Assembly (NCBI GenBank): GCA_029216955.1
Contig: JANAVB010015600.1
Coordinates: 39,368,398 to 39,432,397, forward strand
Length of the DNA: 64,000 bases
Direction of reading: 5' to 3'
Source of the DNA: Iris pallida
Lineage: Eukaryota > Streptophyta > Magnoliopsida > Asparagales > Iridaceae
Part shown: in pieces, positions 56,506-64,000 of the stretch
Numbering within the stretch: the stretch's first letter is position 1
Layout: each line of letters starts with the position of its first letter
Notes under the pieces: model-generated
Seen by the model: the letters and a program-made list of their open reading frames with translations, nothing else
Told to the model about the DNA's origin: nothing
The model's database searches: none
Position numbers and translations under genes: made by a program

Positions 56506-57004
56506 TTTCGTTGATGATCGGAGAAGGAAGACGAAGGCAGAAGTCTAGGACAGGAAGAGTTGAAGGCAGAAGAAAGTAAAGAAGCCTCTCTACCCAAAAG
56601 ACGCTCTTATTTATAGGCAGAAAGGGGGGCACTTCGGTCCGCGTGTTATAAAACCGACTCTTCAGTCATCGAGGCAAATCCGAGGCAAATCCGAACCGAC
56701 CCTTGGGATCCTGCCCCAAAAGGCAGCTTTAAATCTAAAGCAAATCATCGACAATAAATGAGATACTTACGTGGCAAGAAGACATGGCAGAGAGCATATG
56801 CGGCCAGACAGGCCATGCGGCCAGACAGGCCATGCGGCCAGAAACGGTCCATGCGGCTAGCAAGGCCATGCGGCCAGAACATCTCATGCGGCTAAGAAGT
56901 CCACGCGGCTAGAATACCTTATGCGGCCAGAAGATCTTATATATAGCCATGCTTCTTATTCAAAGTATTTCAATTTTTCAAATTAAAAACTTTGAAGGGG
57001 GTCT
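56506..57004 (-). promoter_or_regulatory. Upstream region of antisense gene: TATA-like site, word array, polypurine tract
   Basis: A TATA-like ctataaataagag is present on the minus strand at about 56606-56618, 100 bp upstream of the antisense start codon, so the antisense gene seems to have its own promoter. Tat-C has the same ctataaataaggg at 21991, 120 bp before its antisense start. An array of atgcggccaga words runs at 56790-56940. The polypurine tract tttgaagggggtct (56991-57004) touches the 3' LTR. Confidence 0.6.
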
Positions 57005-58483
57005 TGTCGAAGCATGGAAAAGGACAAGAAAAGTCCATACGGCTCCAAACAGAGGGAGCCTCATGCGGCTCAGAACTGTATGCGGCTCGAGACTCCCCAA
57101 CAGCTCTATGCGGCTCGGGCAAAGACACGTAGCCATACGCTGTCCACTTCTACAGCCGGCCATAAAACCGGCTCCCAATTAATTGCTCTTACGACAGCTC
57201 TGATGCAATGAATGACAGCTCTGACATAAAAGCTGGAATGATGATGGCGTGCTCCTTAGAAAAAGAAGAAAATCTTTCTGGCAGGATCCGTCAAGTCCCA
57301 AGCACCCCTATGCGGCTGCCCGCTTTATGCGGCTGCCATCCCTATGCGGCTGCCATCCCTATGCGGCTGCCATCCCTATACGGCTGCCCGCTTCATGCGG
57401 CTGCTCATTTCATGCGGCTGCATCCTTCATGCGGCTGTGTCCTTCATGCGGCTGCCCGCTTCATGCGGCTGCCCGCTTCATGCGGTCGTACCCTTTATGC
57501 GGCTGCCCACTTCATGCGACTGCGTCCTTCATACGACTGCCGCTTTATACGGCTGCATCCTTCATGCGGCTGCCTTCTTCATGCGGCCACCTCCTTCACG
57601 AAGCTGCTGCCTCCATACGGCGGTTACCTTCATGCGGCTAGGACTTGGGGGTCACCCGTATGCGGTTTACTTAGACCGCACTCATGCGGCTCTGCCAGAC
57701 ACCTCGCTCATGACGACAAGTTGAGACACATGGCTGTTGAGACACGTGGCGACAAGTTGAGACACGTGGCTGTCTTATCCCCTCGGAGTTATGGCTGCTC
57801 CCGAATCCTGACAACCAGATTTAGTGCAATCACCATTATTACTCAAATCAAATCAGATTTATTGTGAATAAGTAAATAGGACACGTGGCGGAAGATCCGA
57901 GCTTGTCATAACAGATTATGAGGATTCATTGCAATCAGCATTAATTGCCCATACAGATTTGACGCAATCAAGAATTAATTGCCCAGATGTAATGCAAATC
58001 AAGATTAATGGCCCAGATGATTGGCCGCCGACTTTTCCAGGAGGGAATTATTACAAACCCTAATAATCACACCCCACTCCTATAAATAGCAAGGTGCCAT
58101 TCCCTTGCAAAAGGATCGGATCCAGAGAAACAAAGAAAAAAAATATAGCAAGGTACCATTCCCTTGCAAAAGAGATCCTCTCCACCCGGCTGGACACACA
58201 GAGAAATAAAAAAGGCGCGCACAGAAGAGTCTTCCCATCCAGAGAGCATTTCTTCATCAGAGCCAAGGCTACGTCTGATCGTCCAAGGAGTAAGGCAGAG
58301 CGGCAGTCGCTTTTCCGAGCCTTTACGGTCACCCCCCAGAATCAAAACTAAACAATCGTACTTAGACTGTTGTACCTAGGATTTTGTCTCTAGGCTTTCT
58401 ATGTACGAGCGAGTTTGTGTTATGAAGTAAAAGTCCAGTCCTCCCATATAATTGTTTTGTTCTTTTATAATCAGTGGCAAACA
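57005..58483 (+). repeat. 3' LTR of Tat-D
   Basis: 1,479 bp, TGTCGAAGC...GGCAAACA, followed by target duplication AGCTC (58484-58488). It carries the ATGCGG array at 57300-57690: fourteen exact ATGCGG and about five one-base variants within about 345 bp. The TATA box is at about 58079-58090 with the downstream duplication seen in the 5' LTR. By eye it differs from the 5' LTR by several percent, so the insertion is not recent. Confidence 0.95.
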
Positions 58484-60123
58484 AGCTCTGGCTCTTCTTC
58501 GGCTACCCCCTGTGTCAATGAAGACTGAGAGGATGAATTGGGCAGCTTAATCATCAGGGGCTCCATGGGTGGAGCAGAACGTAGAGTCGTTGGCATACCA
58601 GCCACCCCCAGTTTGGTGCTCGGTGCTGGGCGGGGGGTTGTTGGCTAGCTAGCAGTCCCGGACTTAGCGTTCGGCTGCCGATTCATTCTGGGAAGACGAA
58701 TCGTCATCGGCTTGACAGAGGGATTGAGCTCCTCTATTTGTTGCTGGCTAGCTCTAGGCAGCCTGATTGTCAGTGGCTCTGTCGTGGGTCTTGGCGCTTG
58801 GCCAGACCTTGGCAGTCGGATTATCATCTGCTCTACCTGTACAGAGAGGCTGATTACGTCTTTACGCAGAGTGGCTGTAAGGGGTGCAGTTCTGCCAGGT
58901 TTGCAGGCTTGGAGGTGGATTGTCAAAGGTTATTACAATCCAATTGCTGCCTCAGTTTGAGCATGAGTATCTCATTCGGTAAGTTGCTTTTTCAACTTTT
59001 CGTACAAGCATCAATCTGAGTAGTAGGATTCGACCCCTTTAAAGGGATCGATGTCGGCAAATTCTGTCCTCACGAAGCCGTGCTTATCGACGTACTTGAA
59101 GCACTAGTACAGTATGGAAGGCACGATCACATAATCGTGTATCCAAGGACGCCCCAGGAGAATATTGTAGAAAGTGTCCGCATCTATGACATAACAGGTC
59201 ACTTCTGACTGAAGGTCGCCGATTTGGCACTTCAGGCGAATATTTCCAACGGGATAGCTTCTGCCTGAATTGAAACCGCTGATAGCAGTGCTTATTGGCG
59301 TCAGGCGATACATTGGGATGCACAGATGGTGTAGTAGGCTCTTTGGGATAATACTTATGGAAGAACCGGGGTCAATATGCATCCGATCTACCTTGATATC
59401 GCCAATATACCCAGTATAATATAGAGGGCGATCATGCAGGTTGGTCTTGATAAGCATATCCTGCGGAGTGAAGACAATGTTCGACATCGAACCTGTGCAA
59501 GCGCTATCCTGAAGATCTGCAGGCGAGCTCTCCCCAATGAGATTGGACTGAGCCAGATATACGTCGGTATTCTGGAGTGCCTTACTCAGTACGACGTGAA
59601 CATCTTTAGAGAGTCTCAGGAGCTCGTATAGCAACAATTTGGCCGGTGTGTTGGCCAGTTGCGCCAAGATGTCAAAGTTGTAGGGCCTCTCCAGCCCATG
59701 AGGCATCTTCCTTCGGAGTGTTTTGTCAAAGCGAGTCTCCTTTGACCTAGGCTTGTCGGTCGTCGTAGGCTGCGACGGTCTTGGAGCATCAGCAGCTGTC
59801 AGCTGATGATCTTTAGTCGAGTTACCCGGTGTAGGTTGAGTTTGTGCGCCGGATCGGGTAACAACAGCCGTAGCTTCTTCAACCCCTAAAGAGATTGTGC
59901 GGCATGATTTGACTTTTCCACTCTTCTTCCTGCTGGTGGAGGGAGGTGCGGACTGAGTTACTTCAGGTACCAGGTCCGGATGGACCCACATGACCTTCCC
60001 TCTTGATGTGGTAAGGGGCACTAGACCAGCAGCTTGGTCTCGGGAAGGTGGAAGGTTAGCGACCTCCATCTTTGCTCTGGGGACGGGTACAACTCCATTT
60101 TGAGTCTTTGTCGGAGGGAAGCT
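58484..60123 (-). pseudogene. Protease region of Tat-C
   Basis: Minus strand, from about 60123 (a TAA where Tat-D has CAA) through SCRTISLGVEEATAVVTRSG, LERPYNFDILAQLANTPAKL, the protease block HIDPGSSISIIPKS near 59375-59335 and YNILLGRPWIHDY near 59170-59130. Then come the repeated TIRLPR units (58926-58680), which end at a TAG near 58645. The tail reaches 58484 with the sequence that continues at 27893 on the other side of Tat-D. The protease active site has Asp-Pro-Gly, as in Tat-D, so this is a family trait. Confidence 0.82.
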
Positions 60124-62100
60124 GCCAAATTATACTGACACCATGTTGGCTGCCACGGTCACCTCTTCTAAATCAATGGTAAGGGCCTTAGAATCGATGA
60201 GATGTTGGATGTATCGCTTCAGTTGGTAGCAGTCTTGTGTAGCATGGTGGATATAGCGATGGTAGTGGCAGTACTTGGGGCTCTCCATTTCTGCAGGACG
60301 AGGTTCATACCTTGGAGGAGGGAGCTGAATTCGACCTCCATGTATGAGCATGTCCAAGATGGGCTTGACATGGCCGTCCTCAAAGGAATAGGTCATCTGA
60401 GGCCACTCCTTCTCTGTCGGCTTCGGTTCAGGCTTCGGAGCTGTGTCGGCTACCATAGCTTATTTGCCCTTGTTGTCTCGATTGTTGGAGGGGTTGCCAC
60501 CATTGTTGTTGTTGGTGTTATGGCGTTTGCCCTTTTTCTCTCCTTCCGAGACATGTAATCCCAGTTGGCGAGCTTTCTTCAACTTGTCTTCTGTGCTAGT
60601 GGCACTGATGATGAACGTCTTCCAATCCTTGAATTGACTTTCGCCCATCCAGAGGCTGATTGTGGGAAGCAGCCTCTTTTGGCAAATTTCAATCAAGGAG
60701 GAATCAGGGTTACCGGAAGGCAATTTCATCGCGGTTTGGCAAAACCGCTCAATATAGTTCCTTGTCAGCTCCTTTTCTTCCTGAACAACGTCCATGAGGG
60801 TGGACATCGTCACGTCTTATCCGACTTCGTAGAACCTCTCTAGGAACATACGTTTGAAGTCGGCGAAGGAGTGGATGTAATTGTCCGATAAGTTGCGGTA
60901 CCAGTCGAAGGCGACCCCTTCCAACGCTCCAATGAACAACCGCATAAGGATGGCGTCGTCATGAGGCAGATGGTCAGTTGTGACTTTGAAGTAGGTGATG
61001 TACCTGCTTGCAGATGTCTTCCCATCATATGGATTGATGTGGAATGGTTTATATTTTTGTGGGAAGGGAACATCTCTCCATACAGCAGGATACGGATGTC
61101 GTATCCTGAGGTCCTGACAGGTTTTTCGGGCGTGGAACATGGCCCGGAGCTCCTGGACCTCTCTTCTTGCCTTCCTGGTCTCGTCTGCAGCGGTGGGAGC
61201 CAATATTTCAGGAGGATTATCACCCGAGTTTGGTGCAGCTGAGTTCGAGTACGCATTGACCGCAGGACCCAAACTTGTTTGGCCAGGCGTCCTTCCTTGC
61301 AGAGTTGGAAGGGCCGCTTAGATCTCGTCTACGGACTTGACGAGGGCATGCAGTTTGGCCTCCAGAGTGTCGATGCGTTGGCGATAACTGGGACCCTCTT
61401 GGTTGCTATCCGTCATGAACACCGTCCTCACAAGAGGAGATATAGAAGGAACGGTAGAGGACGTGCCCTCTGAGTCATACCCTTGTACAGAGAAGTCGTC
61501 ATGGTATGTGGGAATGTTCTCCTCTGGTTCGGACTCAGAAAGAGTGGTACCCCTAGCTTCAGAGCTTGCCTCGTCTTGAGAGTTGTGGACGTCCTCGGGG
61601 ACGTCGGAACCTGCTGCATCTGTTGGGGGAACCGTTTCCTCTGGATTATCTTCTTGGAACACCGAATTATCGTGGATGTTCGAAGGAGTACTACCCCCGG
61701 CTCCAGCGTTTCCCAGAGAAGTGGCAGATTTTGTTTTTGAGCGGGTACCTTGGTAAACCCCTCCTATAACGGTTGTAGACAACCGCTTAGAAGAGAGTTT
61801 CTTGGTTACGCCGGTTGAGATCTTTGGACTGGAGATATTTGTTTTCTTCCCTCTCCCGCTGCCAGGGATCTTAAGAGCAGAATTGTGGGAGGCGATGAGA
61901 AGCGTCTCGTCTTCTGAATATGGGTATTGTAGTCGTTGGAAGACGGACCGCCGATCTTCTTGTACTGTCGCTTTGTTGCAGCAACAATTGACAGTGACTT
62001 GGGTGCAGTGATGTTCCTGAAAGGACTCTCTGCATACCAAAGTTTTTGTCTCTTTTCTTGCGTTTATGAAGAATCACGTTGCGCAAGTCACTCATTTTAT
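60124..62100 (-). pseudogene. gag: gag of Tat-C
   Basis: Minus strand. VNCCCNK near 61995; gag core PFHINPYDGKTSASRYITYF, ALEGVAFDWYRNL, FKRMFLERFYEVG near 61060-60817; nucleocapsid-like CHYHRYIHHATQDC near 60270-60230. In-frame stops at 61318 (AAA to TAA), 60814-60816 (CAA to TAA) and 60457-60459 disable it. It is collinear with Tat-D 30443-32311 in opposite orientation. Confidence 0.85.
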
Positions 62101-62464
62101 GGGCTCGGGAGTCCTGAGCACATGAGTGTGTTGGCATCCCGCCTGCTCCCTGATGTGGGGGTAGTAAGAGTACTCACCCCTGATCGTTGATGGGAGATTC
62201 CTGATAACTATTCTGTCCGTTGGCCGTCGGGGGCTGGACACGAATAGTCCTGTACAACTTTTCGTCAGAGGCCCGTATAATAGTCAGCGGGATGCCCTGA
62301 TGGTCAGAAGTTAGGACAGCTGACTGAGCTTGGCAAGCCCGCGCTGCCCGAGACTTCTTCCTTCTAGCACCTGAGAGTGTATAGTAGGAAGAGTCCACAG
62401 AGACTGGCACATGAGAGCATCTGGGGTCAGAACTGCCTGAAAGGCGGTCGAAGACTGAGCCTGA

Positions 62465-62735
62465 GCCGCATGAAGCAAGTGGCCTGCGGCTGGAATTGTT
62501 AGCCGCATAGCCTGCCTGCATGCGGCTGGCATTTGTGGTCGCATAAACAGTCCGTATGCGGCTGGCATTTTGCATGCGGCTGGAAGCTGTAGTGGTCGCG
62601 TGTGCTTCTTCCATGTGGCTAGAAGTCATAATGGCCGCATGAGCATCCTCCATGCGGCTGGCAGTTCTGGCCGCATGAGCCTTCTGTCTGCGGCTGGCTT
62701 TTATGGCCGCATGAGTCTTCATGCGGCTGGCACCC
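62465..62735. repeat. CCGCAT/ATGCGGC array inside ORF1 of Tat-C
   Basis: catgcggctgg(c/a) alternates with ggccgcatgagc about every 36-39 bp. It encodes a repeat of the type ASRMQ(x)AHAA(x)TA. Same words as its LTR array. Confidence 0.8.
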
Positions 62736-63093
62736 TTCTGTGTAGAGTCACCCTTTGCCCCTGCAAGTCCAGCATCGTAGTATTTTCCTCTACTGAACTT
62801 GGGGACAACAGAGTCCTCTATAGTCTGAAGTGGGGTCGCCTGCGAGACTTCTCCGCCGTTTTGGGCAACAGATAGAGCTTCTTCGAGTGCTTGGGGAGGA
62901 GCGAATGATTTGGGCCTCCACCTCCTGCGGGCCTTCTTCGTGCGGGCTCGCCGCTGGACCGGGCCAGCGCTCCCGTCGGAGAGCATTTCTTCAAACGCCT
63001 GCTGGTCGAACCGGGCAACCAGCATCTGTTTAGTGGAGCCAAGTTTGGCTGCGTCCGATTACGTCACCAACTCCTCAGCCGTGGAGAAGTTAG

Positions 63094-63111
63094 TCCCCAG
63101 CAGAGTCGTCA
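63094..63111 (-). other. Primer-binding site of Tat-C
   Basis: On the minus strand TGACGACTCTGCTGGGGA lies 3 bp after the LTR end. It resembles the tRNA-Arg-type site of Ogre/Tat elements and matches Tat-D with few changes. Confidence 0.72.
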
Positions 63112-63114
63112 TCG

Positions 63115-64000
63115 TGTTTGCCATTGATTATAAAAGAACGGAACAATTTTATGGGAGGACTGGACTTTTACTTCACAACACAAACTCGCTCGTACAAAGA
63201 AAGCCTAGGGACGAAAACCTAGGTACAGCAATCTAAGTACAATTGTTTAGTTTTTTCTGGGGGGTGACGGTAGAGGCTCGGGAAAGCGACGACAGCTCTG
63301 TCTTACTCCTTGGATGATCAGACACAGCCTTGGCTCCTGGAAAGAAATGCTCCTGCTCGGGTGTGGACATCTCTGTGTCTGGCCTTGTGCGTATATCTCT
63401 GTGCTCTCTGTGCTCTGTCTCCACTTTTTGTCCACACTTTGCAAGGGAATGGCACATTGCTATTTATAGGAGTGGGGTGTGATAATTAGGGTTTCCAATG
63501 ATTGCATTTTAAACAGAGGGCGGCCAAGGATTTGTTAAGATTTGCCCTGATCTTGCTTTTATGTTGATTGCAAAAAAATATGCATCATTTATTGGGGATT
63601 GATCCGGGTAATTATGATGATTGTAATAAATCTGATTTGTTTGGGATTTGACCAAATCTGGACGGTTATGTTGATTACAGCAAATCTGAGTTATTGAGAT
63701 TTAATCGACTCCTGCCACGTGTCTTTCATTGGCTGCAATAAATATAAATTATTGAGATTCAATCAGCTCCCGCCACGTGTCCCTCATTGACTGTAATAAA
63801 TATAAATTATCGAGATTCGATCAGCTCCCGCCACGTGTCCCAACTGCTGCGAGCCGTATGGAGGACTGTCATGGTTGGGCCGTATGAGTGTGGCCTCATT
63901 TTTAGAACCGCATAAGGGTGGCCTTATCTGAACCGTATGGCAATCCTTTAATCTGAGCCGCATGAGGGTGGCCCTATGATCTGAGCCGCATAGGGGTGGC
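63115..64000 (-). repeat. Right (5') LTR of Tat-C, partial
   Basis: Starts TGTTTGCCATTGATTATAA and aligns with 20121-21010, including a minus-strand TATA box near 63460-63471 and the first part of the CCGCAT array (from 63850). The window ends inside it. The 65-74-codon frames near 63233-63457 are LTR sequence. Confidence 0.92.

Larger units (their letters stand above)
27894..58483 (+). mobile_element. Tat-D: complete but decayed Tat/Ogre-like element nested in Tat-C
   Basis: Both LTRs are present (27894-29369 and 57005-58483), with matching target duplications AGCTC at 27889-27893 and 58484-58488. Joining the flanks restores the Tat-C reading direction between its protease and linker. Removing the copia (34193-43781) and CACTA (44482-47226) insertions leaves about 18.2 kb. 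Order: LTR, PBS, ORF1, gag, protease, linker, RT, RNase H, second RNase H, integrase, two tandem-repeat arrays, antisense PMD gene, polypurine tract, LTR. Confidence 0.95.
62101..63124 (-). pseudogene. ORF1 of Tat-C (pre-gag ORF)
   Basis: Minus strand. The ATG in the LTR end (63124) and the reading through the primer-binding site (MANTMTTLLGTNF) are kept, but a TAA stands at about 63061 where Tat-D has CAA. The next open stretch starts at MLVARFDQQAFEEML (63025) and runs to 62174. It has a basic segment (RRARTKKARRRWR) near 62960-62920, then the peptide repeat encoded by the ATGCGG/CCGCAT words (62735-62465), and the blocks SVFDRLS, DSSYYTLSGARRKK and IIRASDEKLYR shared with Tat-B and Tat-D. 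Function unknown. Confidence 0.6.
20121..64000 (-). mobile_element. Tat-C: Tat/Ogre-like Ty3/gypsy element (continues past window)
   Basis: Left (3') LTR 20121-21587 and right (5') LTR from 63115 onward share the terminus TGTTTGCCATTGATTATAA. Between them on the minus strand run ORF1, gag and protease (63124-58484), then, after the Tat-D insertion, the protease-RT linker, RT, RNase H, second RNase H and integrase (27893-23817). A plus-strand antisense gene lies at 22111-22889. The dual RNase H and the extra ORFs fit the Tat clade. The coding parts carry many stops. Confidence 0.9.

Noticed and set aside
57300..57690. CRISPR-like array (short repeat with spacers)
   Set aside because: Spacing of about 18 bp with related spacers, in a plant LTR; no cas gene and no conserved 25-35-bp repeat.

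Overview
The window looks like intergenic, retrotransposon-packed DNA from a flowering plant. It holds plant-type Ty3/gypsy elements (Tat/Ogre-like and Tekay/Del-like chromovirus), a SIRE-like Ty1/copia element, a CACTA DNA transposon and a hAT-like MITE. I see no convincing host housekeeping gene, rRNA or tRNA gene. The species cannot be named from the sequence.

Layout. 1-1440: unassigned DNA with a fold-back structure and a hAT-like MITE (879-1250). About 1440-5420: Tat-A, a broken minus-strand Tat-like element, of which the 3' LTR (ending 2771) and a plus-strand (antisense) plant-mobile-domain (PMD) gene remain. About 5420-9757: Tat-B, a degenerate plus-strand Tat-like element (LTR-like region, ORF1, gag). 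From 9758: a minus-strand Tekay/Del-like chromovirus inserted in the Tat-B gag. It has about 4-kb LTRs, the left one split by a solo copia LTR (11870-12987), and keeps only an integrase C-terminus/chromodomain remnant. Its right LTR is split at 20120 by Tat-C.

Tat-C (20121 to beyond 64000, minus strand) is a Tat element with ORF1, gag, protease, RT, two RNase H domains and integrase, plus an antisense gene at its 3' end. Tat-D (27894-58483, plus strand, flanked by the 5-bp duplication AGCTC) is a close relative inserted inside Tat-C in opposite orientation. Tat-D is itself interrupted by a SIRE-like copia element (34193-43781, duplication GTATA) and a non-autonomous CACTA element (44482-47226, duplication ATC). 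So at least four rounds of nesting are readable from matching target-site duplications and interrupted reading frames.

All long reading frames carry stops or frameshifts, many explained by C-to-T or G-to-A changes, so the elements look like decaying, methylated heterochromatin. The most unusual signal is in the Tat family. Each subfamily is filled with its own short word (ATGCGGCT/AGCCGCAT in Tat-C and Tat-D, GCCATCTG in Tat-A, CATGCGCC in Tat-B). The word is repeated in the LTR promoter region and, where the part survives, in the first intron of the antisense gene and inside ORF1. These arrays sit with a captured antisense gene (PMD in Tat-A and Tat-D, an acidic SUMO-motif exon in Tat-C). 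I infer a possible self-recognition or anti-silencing system, analogous to VANC proteins of VANDAL transposons; this is a hypothesis.
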